From the NCBI GenBank assembly GCA_030770425.1, contig JASJFT010000069.1, positions 62,001 to 126,000 of the forward strand: a DNA stretch of 64,000 nucleotides. Reading direction: 5' to 3'. This stretch comes from Darksidea phi. Its lineage: Eukaryota > Ascomycota > Dothideomycetes > Pleosporales > Lentitheciaceae. The notes under the pieces were generated by a model. That model was not told the origin of the DNA and ran no database searches. It worked only from the letters and a program-made list of their open reading frames with translations. Within the stretch, counting starts at the first letter, position 1; each line of letters starts with the position of its first letter. Shown here piece by piece: positions 23,310 to 34,451 of the stretch. A program made the translations under genes and the position numbers.

Positions 23310-26021
23310 TCAATACTGATACTGCTGAGACATCGACTTCGGCAACCAAGTCCAATCGTAGCCAATATACGTCCAACCATCCTCATTCAGCTCAGACCGC
23401 AGCCCACTTGTCGAAGACTCACTAGAGTGACCTTCTACGCGAGGATACGGTAGAGGTGCATGTCGATAGCGACCGCGACTGGTAGGTGGAGAGCGATACT
23501 CCTTCTTGGGCGGAGAAGTAGGAAGCGACGTCAGAGGTACGGAAGGGAATGTGCCCGGCTGCTCGGAAAGTTCATGGAATTTGCGATGCAAACGTTCCGT
23601 ATCGAGATTGAGAAGACTTTCATATAAAGCATGGTCCCAACCAGAAGGATCCTGAGAGACGGGCCGCTTGCCCGCTTTCTTGCTAGACTCGTTGCTAAAC
23701 TTTCGGCCGAAAGTGTTGTCGAGCTTCTGATGGAATTTCTTGTCCAAGTCGCTAGTAGGCCTTTCACCGCCACCATTCTTCGTGTCGGTGGCCTGGAAAG
23801 TTTGCTTGGAGTAGGCCTCTGTTGGCGCTCTCCCCCTCTTCTGAGCGAGAGATGCTTTGTTCTCACTCGGCACCAGACGCCAGCCTATTTCAGAATCATC
23901 CTTCTCCCATTTCAAGACGTGCCCCGCGACCAGATCTAGTTCATACTTGGTAAGCTTCTCGATGAAGGCTGAGAGCGGCTTTTCATGCAGGTCTATACTT
24001 GAAGATGTCCCCTCAGAACTATACCCAGTAGACCTGCTTTGGCGACTAGACACTCCACTTCTGGGTATCGGAGACATGGAGTCCACAGGGAATTGTGAAG
24101 GTTCCTCTCCGGCCCACGAGTCCGCGGATCCTTCGCCATCGGCCCTCGCTCTTCGATCGGACCCAAGCTCACTCAGCCATCCCGTGCTGGTTTTTATGTT
24201 CGCGCTCATTAACTTCAAGTGCCGAACACAATCATTGTACAGGCTTTCGAGCTGCCCGTCTCTCAAGGACAGCACCCGAAGATCGGTTGGCAGGCACTCA
24301 AAGATTATATCTCGCCACATGCTTCCCGTAAAGCGGACATATTTAGGGAAGAGCGAGCATTCAATGTCAACCTTCCCCGGTCTGTCGGAGACCACCTCGA
24401 ACAAGCCTTTGCAGTATAGATAGAGCTCTGACTTGCTCATGCTCATAAAGTAATCTCTCTGTGGCCCCGGTTTCGCGGTTGCTGTGATCTTTTCCGTAGG
24501 CTTAAATCGAAACAGGTGCTGGTAAAGCTTGTCTACGTCACCATCTACAGAGAACCACCAGCAAAGAAATTCCTTATGACTTTTTCCTCCCTGCAACAAT
24601 TTCCGTCGTTGCTCATCGGTCAATTCATATCCGATATTGCTCAGATATTTCGAAAACCTGATTACACTGTCCATGAAATCCGCGTATTTAAGCCACTGGT
24701 GATCCTCTAACTCCGTAAAGCATGTAGATTGAGGATGCAGGCTAGCCTCTGCGTGTTTGGGTATAGCCCTGTGACTCTTTCGATCCTTGGTTTTGCGTGA
24801 TGGCTCGGCTGGAAATTGCAATCGCTCATCCAAGCAACGATCACAGAGTCCGTTCAAACGCTCTAGCTCTCCTTGAACATAGGCTCGTACCAATTGCTCA
24901 TGCTCGCTAGACGTCGCAGGTTTTAGCTGGTAACCGTTGTTGTTGACATTAGGTGCAAGATAAGCATCATGCGCAAACAGAAGCTCCATCTCTTCATCCG
25001 TCAGACTCATGATAGATTCCTCCACCTCATTACGCGATGCAAGTATTTCGTCACTGAAAGACGGCCGAGGTAAATTGTGCTGCGTGACAGTAGGCGATAT
25101 TGTTTGCGAGTGATGCTCAAGGCTTCGTGACCGCCTTGTTTTTCGGGCCTGTTGACGTTCGGCGTCCGTAGAAGACTGAGCTTTCGGTTGAGTCTTATGG
25201 CTTCGAGTGCGCTTCGTATCTCGGTCCTGTTGATGTTTCGCACGGCCGACACTGACTTCTCCAGGAACTGGCGACACCGGCTTGAATGAATTGTGGAAGG
25301 CCTGTTCTAGTGCAGCCAGATCGTGTGCATCGTAACGATGATGTTCTTTCCAGGCGTAAAATGTATCTCGCTCTAGATGAGTGGGCCCAGGTGCCAAACA
25401 ATAGTCGCGCCCGCCGAACGAGTCACGGACAAGATCAACAACACCGTACATGAAGTCCTCGTAATCCCCGGGATTCATACTACTGATGGCTCGCCAATAG
25501 TGGCTGCGTATCGGATTCACTTTGCCTTGTTCAATGTAACCTGTGTCGTTATTGATGCCAGAAATGAGTGGATGAGGTAGGGATGGATAGTGCTGGAAGG
25601 GAGATGGAGGATCGCCTTGGAAACCACTGTTGACCCAGGCAAGCATATGAGGGTCCGGGTTACCAGTTGCGCTTAGCTGCTGGACCCCGGCAAGACCAAT
25701 CGGAATGTGGCTGGGGACGGGAGCAGGGAGGCCAGCGTGGGAAATGTGAACTAGGGTAGATTGCATGAATGCTGCGAGATAGTCAACCGTGCCGGGCTCG
25801 CTGGCTCGAACTAGAAGACCCATGGTGCCTTCCAGGTGGCGATACAGCTCTAGCAGTTCTTGGGGTTCGAGCCAAGTGAGCACGTATCCGGGGATGGGTA
25901 GAGCAAAATACAGGATCCTGCCTGTGGGTAAGCTACATCCCTGGACCGTGGGAACACGCATGAGATCTGCAATATCGTCATCCCAAGGCCGGAGCGCAAA
26001 CAGGCGAGGTCCGACTTCCAT
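23310..26021 (-). CDS. Large hypothetical protein, 903 residues
   Basis: Uninterrupted 903-codon gene starting at ATG 26021 (MEVGPRLFALRPWDDD); I do not recognise a characterised family. The N-terminal third looks folded (GRILYFALPIPGYVLTWL, then a helical QELLELYRHLEGTMGLLVRA). A second conserved-looking block lies in the middle (KSELYLYCKGLFEVVSDRPG, RDIIFECLPTDLRVLSLRDG). Between them is a basic Arg/Lys/Ser/Gln-rich linker (HKTQPKAQSSTDAERQQARK). The C-terminal 200 residues are Ser/Pro-rich, disordered, and end in YDWTWLPKSMSQQYQY. No signal peptide or membrane segment is seen. Length and even codon use make it certainly coding. A regulatory or scaffold role is only a guess. Confidence 0.85.
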   Translation of the reverse strand: MEVGPRLFALRPWDDDIADLMRVPTVQGCSLPTGRILYFALPIPGYVLTWLEPQELLELYRHLEGTMGLLVRASEPGTVDYLAAFMQSTLVHISHAGLPAPVPSHIPIGLAGVQQLSATGNPDPHMLAWVNSGFQGDPPSPFQHYPSLPHPLISGINNDTGYIEQGKVNPIRSHYWRAISSMNPGDYEDFMYGVVDLVRDSFGGRDYCLAPGPTHLERDTFYAWKEHHRYDAHDLAALEQAFHNSFKPVSPVPGEVSVGRAKHQQDRDTKRTRSHKTQPKAQSSTDAERQQARKTRRSRSLEHHSQTISPTVTQHNLPRPSFSDEILASRNEVEESIMSLTDEEMELLFAHDAYLAPNVNNNGYQLKPATSSEHEQLVRAYVQGELERLNGLCDRCLDERLQFPAEPSRKTKDRKSHRAIPKHAEASLHPQSTCFTELEDHQWLKYADFMDSVIRFSKYLSNIGYELTDEQRRKLLQGGKSHKEFLCWWFSVDGDVDKLYQHLFRFKPTEKITATAKPGPQRDYFMSMSKSELYLYCKGLFEVVSDRPGKVDIECSLFPKYVRFTGSMWRDIIFECLPTDLRVLSLRDGQLESLYNDCVRHLKLMSANIKTSTGWLSELGSDRRARADGEGSADSWAGEEPSQFPVDSMSPIPRSGVSSRQSRSTGYSSEGTSSSIDLHEKPLSAFIEKLTKYELDLVAGHVLKWEKDDSEIGWRLVPSENKASLAQKRGRAPTEAYSKQTFQATDTKNGGGERPTSDLDKKFHQKLDNTFGRKFSNESSKKAGKRPVSQDPSGWDHALYESLLNLDTERLHRKFHELSEQPGTFPSVPLTSLPTSPPKKEYRSPPTSRGRYRHAPLPYPRVEGHSSESSTSGLRSELNEDGWTYIGYDWTWLPKSMSQQYQY

Positions 26022-27223
26022 GTTGAAGGTATGAAATTGTGGAAAATGAGCAGCTAGAGTGAACTAAATAGTAGTTGTAGTTTGGAAGCTGCTTTTGAGC
26101 ACACTAATATGATGGAGAAATTAAAAAGCAGTACAGAGTACGTGAAAAGGTACACTTATAGAGTTCGGAAAGCCCCTGTCTGTTTGTTTTCATCGACGTC
26201 GGCATTCAATATCGTGGCTGGTGTTGACAACCTTCAGGTCGCGATCAAAACCCGCTGCGTGTCACTACCCTCGGCATCGAAGAATGATTCATGGCAGGCC
26301 ACTGATCGTCTTGTGAAGGATGTACGTGCTTGTGAGGTGATGTGGCTACGTCTTCGAGTAGCAATGATATTTGTGTGGGTGGTATTGCTGCGCAGCTTTC
26401 ATTGTCGAATATATAGCCTCAAGATATGCTCCATCACGCCTCAAGTGAAGTGATTCTTAGCAACCGTTCGAGAGTTTGGAAAGTTGTGGTGTCTCGCATC
26501 CCTCATCCAGCAGACACTCGGCAAAGAAGACTAGCTGAGGAGAGGAGATATCGCGCAAGTATCGCATAGGGATTGGATGAACGGCATGGAGCACGAACGG
26601 TGCGTCGGAGCGCTCGGCGTAATGCTCTGATACTCTGGGAACATTGGTGCGTCATTGTTGGGTTCGGTGTGGGTTCGGTGTGGGTTCAGTGGGATCCGGG
26701 TCCCCCAGCGGGAGGTACTTGCATCGAAGAGAAGAAAATATCCATTACATCATACAAAATATATACACAACCCCTCCCATATATACATACATAAACATTA
26801 CACAATCTACAATTACGCAATCTTAACCAAAAAGATAGCACAAGTTCCACCGAGCGTTGAACGCCTAAAAATGCCAAAACGCCTTTTGGGAAGAATGCAA
26901 GCCGCAAGCAAGCAGCAAACGCCCTCGTGACGCATAACTCATAGCCTAGTAAACGCATAGGATGGGAGGACCCGTAGCCACGGGACCTGGACTATGTGAA
27001 CCAGCCGTTAGAGTCGTGTCGTGAACATCGTCTGACGCGTGCCAAAAGAGGGACATGAAATATGCAAATCAACACGGCTACGTCCGCACAATCGTGAAAC
27101 ACGTGAAGAAAAAATGTGCAAGAATAGAGGCATCCCCATCCCTATGCAGAACCAGATATCAACAACAAGCTGCACGCAGGTGCCGAAAGCCCGCTTAGCC
27201 ACCGCACTCGCAGTGCTGAAGGA
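26022..27223. other. Intergenic with a short tandem repeat
   Basis: 1.2 kb between two minus-strand genes. It holds an 11-base tandem repeat at 26660-26692 and an AT-rich tract at 26.74-26.82 kb. No gene is supported. Confidence 0.5.
26660..26692. repeat. 11-bp tandem repeat, three copies
   Basis: Unit GGGTTCGGTGT occurs at 26660-26670 and 26671-26681, followed by a diverged third copy GGGTTCAGTGG. Confidence 0.7.
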
Positions 27224-29554
27224 CTACGCCATTGGCCAGCGACTCCGCAGCCCCTGCATCCACTGCCCATAGAGGATATCAGCCAGTAGACCTTGCTGCT
27301 CCATCCCTTTCTCCACGTAGCCAGGCAGCTTCTTCTCATCCAGCCCACCACCGCCATACCCATCAAGCCCAAACATCTTCTCACCACCGATGATGGCGCT
27401 TTGGCGCCGGCGGTGCGACTTGAGATGAGGATTGTTCTGGGCAAGAACGAGTTTGGGGCCTTTGAGAGGGGAGCCAGAAGAAGTGCTTGCGGGTGTGCCA
27501 CATGGGGTCTGGAAGGGCGTGGAGGTAGGTGTGGAAGCGCAATCGCCAGATGTCTTGGTAAGGGCTGACGAGGACGTCGTGGTTGTGTTAGAGCGGATGC
27601 GCGTGGTGCTCGTTCCGTGGATGGTTGAGCCGCTCAAGGTGGTCTCGCTCGTCCTGGTATTGTGCTTGGGAGTCGGGGCTGGAGATACAGCAATGCCGAG
27701 AGCGGAGGCGAGCTTCGAGTCGCCTTGCAACCTGTCCACCATGGCTTTCAGAAGGAGAAACTCGCCCTGAGGGTCGACTTGGTCAAGTTGCGCCCATGCC
27801 TGGTGCACTCGGCCCAATGCTTCGCGTTGGTGAGGCGACGCAGAGTCTGCGTAGGCTTCTTGAAAGACGGAGTCAAGGGCTTTGCTATACGCTCGGCGAC
27901 CGTAGAGAGCATCTTTGGTGATAGGCATGGGTGGGTATTCCTTCGCTGACGGCTCGTTCTCATTGTTGTCTTCGGCCACATCAAGAGGATGGGCGGAGGT
28001 GGGCGGCGATGGACGGAATGTCTTCGCCTGGGGATTAGGATGGAACGAGTTCACATTGGCAGGGGGATTGGACGAGAGAGCTGCTCGTCGCTCGCCGGAC
28101 GAGACACGCTTGAAGTGTCGCACGGTAGAGGGAGAGTTTCCGAAGGTGAGATCCAAGCCCAAAGGTTGCTTGGGCGCATTGCTAACACGCCGGGCGGTGG
28201 GTGTAGGCCCAGAAGGTTTGCGAATAGCGGTCCCCGTAGGCGACTTGCGAGCGGATTGGCGACGACGCTCTGGAACTGGAGAGTCGCTGCCAACTCCCAA
28301 AGGTGCCGAGTGGAGATCCATACGCTGCATCATCGCAGCGCAATCGTTAACGTCACCTGAGGGTATCCGGGCCGTCTTACGGCGCTTCGCGGTGTGGCGG
28401 GCTGGGGTTACGGTCATCGGCTTGACGGTGTCGAAGATCCATTCGTCATCTTCGGTCTTCGGAGACAAGTCGACCCTGGGCAGTCAGCATCGATGATTGG
28501 ATTGGGCTGGGGAGGGTCTCACATGGTCTCCTCATAGTACTTGACATGTGCGGTGGTCTCCTCTTGCGCGTCGTACATCTGTTTCCGCTCAATCAACTCG
28601 CGCATCGCCTCAACCTTTCCGGAGCGTTGGATGAAACGATGCTTTAGCAGCTCCTTTGCGCTAGCTCTTCGGTCGGGATCCTTGATGAGACACTGGGCGA
28701 CAAAGTCTTTGAAGTCTTTACTCCACTGGTCTCCCTCCAAGCGCGGAGCCGACATTTTCGGAATCTCGAACAGAACCTTCATAGGATGCAGGCCGGCGAG
28801 AGGCGGCTGTCCAAGAGCAAGCTCCATGGCAGTGATGCCCAGCGACCAGAGATCGGCTTTGAAGTCGTAACCGGCTTCCTGTATCACCTCTGGCGCCATC
28901 CAGTAGGGTGTCCCGACGAATGTCATGCGCTGCGACTTGAGATTGGTCAGCTGGGCGGCGACACCGAAATCTGCAAGCTTGACTTTGCCCACGTCGGTAA
29001 GCAGCACGTTGGCGGCCTTGATGTCCCGATGGATCTTGCCGGTCGAATGCAGGTAGTCGAGACCGAGCAGCAGCTCGCGGCACACGATGGCGATGTGGGC
29101 TTCGCTGAAGGGGCCGGGTCTCAACTACTTTGATTAGCATTGCCGCTTTTGATAGCACCGCAATATCGCCTACCAGATCCAATGCCGAGCCTCCACCCAG
29201 GAACTCCATAACAATCCATAGCTTTACGCCTTTTGTGAAGCTCGTCTTGTATTCGGTGACGTAGGGGCTCTTGCAAGTGCTGAGAAGGCCGATCTCGGCC
29301 TGGATGTCGCCTAGCTCATCGGTGCTGTCTTCTAGATCGATCTATGTCCGGCCGTGAGCCGCTGTCCGCGTGTGGACTTGGGGATAGAAACGTACCACTT
29401 TGATGGCAACCGTCTCGCCGGTCAGCTTGTCGATGGCCTTGAACACCTTTCCAAAGCTTCCGCCTGGTCGCCATCAGCACTGCACCTCGATACAATCGGA
29501 CTCGGACATGAACGTACTGCCCAATTCCTCCAGAACCTGGTAGCCCTCGGCCAT
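27224..29554 (-). CDS. Ste20-family protein kinase, GCK-III / MST3-YSK1-like (SPS1/KIC1/Sid1 group)
   Basis: Ser/Thr kinase of the germinal-centre type; in fungi such kinases act in polarity, septation and MOR/SIN-type signalling. Exons 29554-29518, 29463-29396, 29341-29174, 29124-28523 and 28475-27224; introns 54, 54, 49 and 47 bp; 708 residues. The kinase domain starts at residue 5 with no N-terminal extension. Intact motifs: GSGSFGKV (12-19, glycine loop split by intron 1), VAIK (Lys34), HRDIKAAN (catalytic Asp125), DFG (Asp143), [22 protein letters not shown] and ELLKHRFI mark the end of the C-lobe. The 400-residue tail is basic and Pro/Ser-rich with TPAR- and RRK-type sites, then a conserved helical block ([35 protein letters not shown]) and ends [15 protein letters not shown]. 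It reads away from the DUF4048 gene across a 1.6 kb gap. Confidence 0.93.
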
Positions 29555-31128
29555 TGCGGGCGGTTGTTGACTGTTATGTTATGTAAGAATAACGTAGACG
29601 CTCAGAGCATCCAAGCGGCGACCAGAGTCAGGCCAGGTTGAAGACGGACGGCGGTTGCCTTGGAGCAGCGTTAGCGGATGGAAAGGTAGAATGCAGTTGA
29701 GATATCGTGATGCGGTGCGGTGCGGGTGTGAATATTGGAGGTCGGGTCGGGGGCGGCGCTCGCTCGCATCGTCACCTAGACAACGGCGGGGCCATCAACA
29801 AACGAAGCGCACGCCCGTCCAGCGACTCGTGCTCGAGCCCGTTGAGACAGCAATGATGCAGACCTGGAGGCCAGAGTGTGGTGGCACACTTCGCGGAGCA
29901 GCGAGGAATTGCTGCAACGGCTGCAGTGCAATGTCTGCATGTTCGCGCCTGCCGCCGGCCTATCTAGCGAGACCGCTGCGGAGGCCGTACCTGCAGCAGC
30001 TCCCTCGATACTTGAACGCATCCGGATGTTCGCTGGCCTGCATGAACGGTTAATCCCATGCCCCGTTCCGCTACCCGCGAGATGGAGCATCAGCGGGCAG
30101 TGTCCGCCAATTGAAGAGTCTCCATCGTCGCTGGCAATGGGGATACGCATCCCATAGGACGAGTCATGTCCGGGCGTGCAGGCGAGAACGGCGGTAAACA
30201 AGCTACCTTTTCCGCCAAGGCCCGCGGCTGGCCAATGACATGCAACATCACCACCGTCAGCGTCAACACACACCAGGGCCGCGGTAGAGCGCTCCCAAAA
30301 GACGGCGGCGGGAGAGGGTGTCTGGTTTCTCGCCGTGGTTTTCGGCTGCATCCATGTGCTCCCCGTTCCTGGATGCCATGGTGGTGTTTCTCGTGGATTT
30401 CCGGATCCGGTTAGCGCGCTCGGCCGGGATTGGCCGGGGGCGGAGGGGGGTTGAGTGAGCAGCTGCAAACCCATCCATCATCCATCCGGCTGTCCTGCAT
30501 TGCATTCTCTGTTCCATGTTACATGGCCGTGAGCCGGCGCTTTCTTCACGGCTCCAAGAGGCGAAGTCATGCTAGCCGTCTGCTAGCCGTCTGCGGTCCG
30601 ATGGGATGATTCGACGAGAGGGCGGCGCAGAGGCGGCCACACCGACTTTTGATGCAGCCAGGGCGAAGGCAGCGCGGGCCAGGGAGCAGGCGTCTCCAGG
30701 GATCTGCAGGGAATGTGAAATGAGCGCTTTTGTTGTGCGGTCGGACCACGCCCGCGTGAACAGCGAGGAAACATCAAAAACTCTGCGGCCACCGCTACCG
30801 TGCTGGGCCCCCCGTCCCCCGCCTTGCAACTCTGTACTCGAGAAATGCCGTCGTTGTTGGCTCTGGTATGGGTTCCCGCTCGGCAAGCTCTGCGTTGCTG
30901 AAGGCCTGGTTCTCGTGGTTGAAGGGCAGCTTTGTTTTGCGCCTGATCGGGCTGCCCGCCGCCCTGCTATTGGTGCACCTGGAAATCTTTGGGAGCTCGC
31001 CCGTCACCACCTCGCTCATCCTCCACCGGCTTTCTCGACGCCTGCGCCTCACCACCGTCGCCTGCAGGTTCAAGAAGGACGATGACAGTGCCGTGAGCAG
31101 CGTCTTCTTCGTCGGCGGCGCAGACGTC
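29555..31128. promoter_or_regulatory. GC-rich divergent upstream region, kinase / DUF4048 gene
   Basis: 1.57 kb between divergently read genes. The GC-rich sequence keeps several frames open, including one of 232 codons on the minus strand at 30474-29776. That frame has no folded-domain look or ATG-linked context, so I read the region as promoters and 5' UTRs. A plus-strand in-frame ATG for the DUF4048 gene lies at 30868. Confidence 0.45.
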
Positions 31129-32829
31129 ATGGACCGCGCACAGTCGCGGCGCAAGTCTAATTTGCTTTCGCGCAAGCGGTCAATGACCCTTGACGACAAA
31201 GGCCGGACCCAGCCACCAGGGGCCCTTCCTTCACCACCTCGCAAAGTATCTCTCCCACAACCACCACCACCACCCTCTAGTGCCTCCGCCACCTCGCCCA
31301 CCTCCAGCACCACCTCTCGTTCCTCGCCTCCTGCCTCCGCCATGTCTTCGCACGCTCGCTCCATGTCCCACACCGACATCGTCCGCCAGGGAAAGCGTCT
31401 TTCTTTGCAGTTTCCCATTCAACCAGCTGCTGGCAGCAATTCGCCCATGTTCTCCCCGCGCTCCCGCCCGCAGTCGTGGGTCGCCGCCCCCTCGCCCATC
31501 CCGTCGCCGGACGCGGCCTCTGCGCCGGAGCCCAACATCCTCGCCGTCGTCGCCGCTCAGGAGCGATTCGTGCTCGAGCTCAAGGAAGAGCTCACCAAAG
31601 CCGAAGAAGACCTCAAGATGCTCAAGAAGCACTACGCCACGCAAGAAGCCATCAAGCAACGCAATGAACTACGCAAGGTCACCCAGCTCCAGCCACTCAA
31701 CACCACCCTCGCCAACTTCACACCCAGCCAGGACGACGAGGATGGCTCCACGCTGTGGATGCAGAGAGAGATGGAGCGGAGGAAGGCCCTGCTCAGCGGC
31801 ACCAGGACATCACAGCGCAAGGTCTTTAGCGGCTCGAGACATCTGCGCACCCTGTCGCTGCTGTCGCCCGACAAGACGTACTCGCCTTCGTTCCCCCAGC
31901 CACCCGATCTTCGTGACAACGAACCTACGCCAGGCGCCATGCGTCCGCCTCCACTTCCACGTTCGTCCACGTCTCCCGACATTGCCGATCAGATTGCCAC
32001 CACCGTCAATGGTGAAAAGTATGACATTGGCGGCCTCACCAACATGCAGCGCGACGCCCTGCTCCGCACTGGAAAGCAGATGGCCACGGATTTCAAAGAC
32101 GGACTCTTGACCTTCATCGAAGATATAAGGCAAGCTACTGTTGGCGAGGACGCAATGGGCGAGACCGGCGCAGCGCCAAGCGTCAAGGGCCCGTCCGCCA
32201 AAGGCGCCAGGAAACCCTCCGGCGGCCGTCCACATCTGCAACGAGCTTCCAGCTCGAAGAATTCGGACGCCGCAAAGACAGGAGACATTGGCGATGATTT
32301 CTGGCGACAGCATGGTCTGTCTGAGCCCAAGACCTCTCCTGCGAACAAGAAAACTCACGCCCTTAAGCACACCCGTACCCCTCAAAAACAAACACCAAAG
32401 ACGACCGACGACTTCGAAGACTGGGATAGCTGGGACACCCCGAATGACAAACTTGCCCATGGCCCGTCGAATGGAGAGGCGGAGCACAGCTCTGATGAGT
32501 CGGAGGATGCTTCGTCGCCGGCGTCGGGCCAGGCAAGCTCTAGGACCAGCACCAGGTACCATTCCCAGCGCCATGACTCCAAAGCATCATCGCTCACAGC
32601 CTCCAGCTCCGCCGGCCTACCCGACGACGTTGTTCTGCGCGACTCGAAACGCAACTCTATCCCGTGGCCCGACCTAGTCAAGCTGTCGCCCACAAATCTC
32701 AAGCGAACCGCATCGCACCTGATGAAGGAGTGGGAAAAGAACCTCACACCTCCGCCCGAGTCGAGAGATACCAGCCACGCCAGCGGCGACTACATTGGGC
32801 GATCTGTGACGCCGGGGTCGCTGGTATAA
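31129..32829 (+). CDS. DUF4048 domain protein
   Basis: Ascomycete protein of the DUF4048 type, function unknown. From ATG 31129 (MDRAQSRRKSNLLSRKRS) it has 566 residues; the same frame is open to an upstream ATG at 30868, which would add 87 residues including a hydrophobic stretch (LRLIGLPAALLLVHL). I prefer 31129 because the basic start looks like the conserved N terminus, but the longer form is possible. The recognisable core is GKRLSLQFPI followed by an Ala/Glu/Lys coiled coil (AAQERFVLELKEELTKAEED) and a second block, IGGLTNMQRDALLRTGKQMA. A DFEDWDSWD acidic-aromatic motif comes later. The rest is Ser/Pro/Thr-rich and disordered. No membrane segment is present from 31129. Confidence 0.85.
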   Translation: MDRAQSRRKSNLLSRKRSMTLDDKGRTQPPGALPSPPRKVSLPQPPPPPSSASATSPTSSTTSRSSPPASAMSSHARSMSHTDIVRQGKRLSLQFPIQPAAGSNSPMFSPRSRPQSWVAAPSPIPSPDAASAPEPNILAVVAAQERFVLELKEELTKAEEDLKMLKKHYATQEAIKQRNELRKVTQLQPLNTTLANFTPSQDDEDGSTLWMQREMERRKALLSGTRTSQRKVFSGSRHLRTLSLLSPDKTYSPSFPQPPDLRDNEPTPGAMRPPPLPRSSTSPDIADQIATTVNGEKYDIGGLTNMQRDALLRTGKQMATDFKDGLLTFIEDIRQATVGEDAMGETGAAPSVKGPSAKGARKPSGGRPHLQRASSSKNSDAAKTGDIGDDFWRQHGLSEPKTSPANKKTHALKHTRTPQKQTPKTTDDFEDWDSWDTPNDKLAHGPSNGEAEHSSDESEDASSPASGQASSRTSTRYHSQRHDSKASSLTASSSAGLPDDVVLRDSKRNSIPWPDLVKLSPTNLKRTASHLMKEWEKNLTPPPESRDTSHASGDYIGRSVTPGSLV

Positions 32830-33439
32830 TGATGAATGAGTTATGGATCTAACCATATACCTAACGATGTAATGCCATTAGACACAATGTCTAGACGAAA
32901 TGTTTTATTTCTAATCATCTACATTGAAGATGGAGTGGGTGGCTTGCTGTACGATGAGAGTTTGGATGAATTAGGTGGTGGTGCTGCTAGCGAAGGCGCC
33001 CTGTTGTTGATGTGAGTTATCGGATGCGGCTGCGTTTGGCTGGGGCTTGGGCATGCCGATGTTAGTCTACCAAAGTTAATGAGACGTGAATACTTGACCA
33101 TGGTGCCGCGAGGTGACATTCATGTGTGCGATCCGTACCTATGCTACGACGTCCATGTGGGCAATGGCAGACTTTGATCCTGCCGACGACATAGTATTTT
33201 TCTGCATCACTTACCAAAGTCACTCCGCACATTACAAAACATGAAAATTGCACTGCGCATCACTCACCGGGCCTTCCCGCGACACCTTATCTATACCCAA
33301 CTCATGCCAAGCCCTATCCGGCAAATTCCGTCCTCCGCGTCTTCTCCGCAAAAAAAGTTGCCTTTCCAACTCCAACCCCAACAACGCGCCATCGCCCACC
33401 ACACCCCTTCCCACGCCGATAAACTTATCCACGCACACG
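32830..33439. other. Intergenic between DUF4048 gene and TIM22
   Basis: 610 bases; should carry the DUF4048 3' UTR and TIM22 promoter. Short frames on both strands have no support. Confidence 0.4.
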
Positions 33440-34451
33440 ATGGCTTTCCCAGGAGCGCCCGGCGGCATGCCCGGTATGGATCCCAATGCGGGCTTGTCGC
33501 AGCAGGAGGCGCAGATGGTGAAATATGTATGCAACCCTTTTTTGTTTTCGCGCGCGAATGGGGTTATAACTATACGCGGAGAGGCGTTGGGGAGGAGGGA
33601 GATAAGACCTTGAGGAGTGAGGGTATAGGATGGCGTGCTAATGGATATTTAGATGCAAGCCGGGATGGAGAGCTGTGTAGGGAAAACGGTTATGGCGGGT
33701 GTGATGGGTGGGGGGTTGGGTGCTATGTTTGGACTTTTTATGAGTTCGGTGAGTACTGCAGTCTTCCTCTTCTCGGGAGAGGAACTGATTTGATTGCAGA
33801 TGCGCTACGATACTCCACTCTCACAACCTCTCCCCGTAAACGTACCTACGACGCCGGCAAAAACAACCCCTGGCGCAAAACCCACACCCACCAGCGCCAT
33901 CGCCTCCGCCGGAAAATCCGCACCCGCCAGCGCATCCTCTATCGCAACATCTACAGCCACCTCAACCGCCTCAGCAACCACGTCTACAGCATCCACCTCA
34001 GCGCTCACCTCCTCAACCCCCTCCCTAACCTCCTCCACCGCCACAGTCCCCTTAACCGACCTCCCCCTCCGCCAACAACTCAAACACGGCCTCCGAGACA
34101 TGTACCGCAGCTCTCTCTCCAGCGGGCGCAACTTCGCCAAAGTCGGCGCGATCTTCTCCGGTACCGAATGCGCCATCGAAGGGCTGCGCGCTAAGAACGA
34201 CCTGTGGAATGGAGTCGCCGGGGGTTGTATAACAGGGGGTGTGCTTGCGAGGGGTGCGGGACCTCAGGCCGCGGCTGTAGGGTGTGCCGGGTTTGCGGCT
34301 TTTTCGGCGGCGATTGATGCGTATATGGTGAGTTGATATCTTTTTGCTGGTGGGGTGGGAACGGATGGAAGGTTAGGCCAGGACGAAGGAACATGTGCTA
34401 ACGATTTCGCAGAGAATGCCTGAGGACGAACGGAGTCGACCGATTGCGTAA
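33440..34451 (+). CDS. TIM22: Mitochondrial inner membrane translocase subunit TIM22
   Basis: Channel-forming subunit of the TIM22 carrier translocase, which inserts polytopic carrier proteins into the mitochondrial inner membrane. Exons 33440-33526, 33653-33748, 33800-34327 and 34413-34451; introns 126, 51 and 85 bp; 249 residues. Family features: [17 protein letters not shown] with Cys37, the first glycine-rich membrane helix ([16 protein letters not shown]), [16 protein letters not shown] with Cys185 as expected disulfide partner, then glycine-rich helices [18 protein letters not shown] and [20 protein letters not shown]. The protein is longer than usual (about 180-200). Roughly 70 residues (76-145) of Ala/Ser/Thr/Pro low-complexity sequence sit between the first helix and [15 protein letters not shown]. 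The last exon codes only [12 protein letters not shown]. Confidence 0.96.

Noticed and set aside
29776..30474. 232-codon minus-strand frame between the kinase and DUF4048 genes
   Set aside because: The region is GC-rich, where stops are rare. Composition is Gly/Ser/Arg-biased, there is no motif or splice context, and it sits in a shared promoter region.
33241..34194. 317-codon plus-strand frame over TIM22
   Set aside because: It crosses TIM22 introns in another frame. The TIM22 exons explain the region with family motifs.
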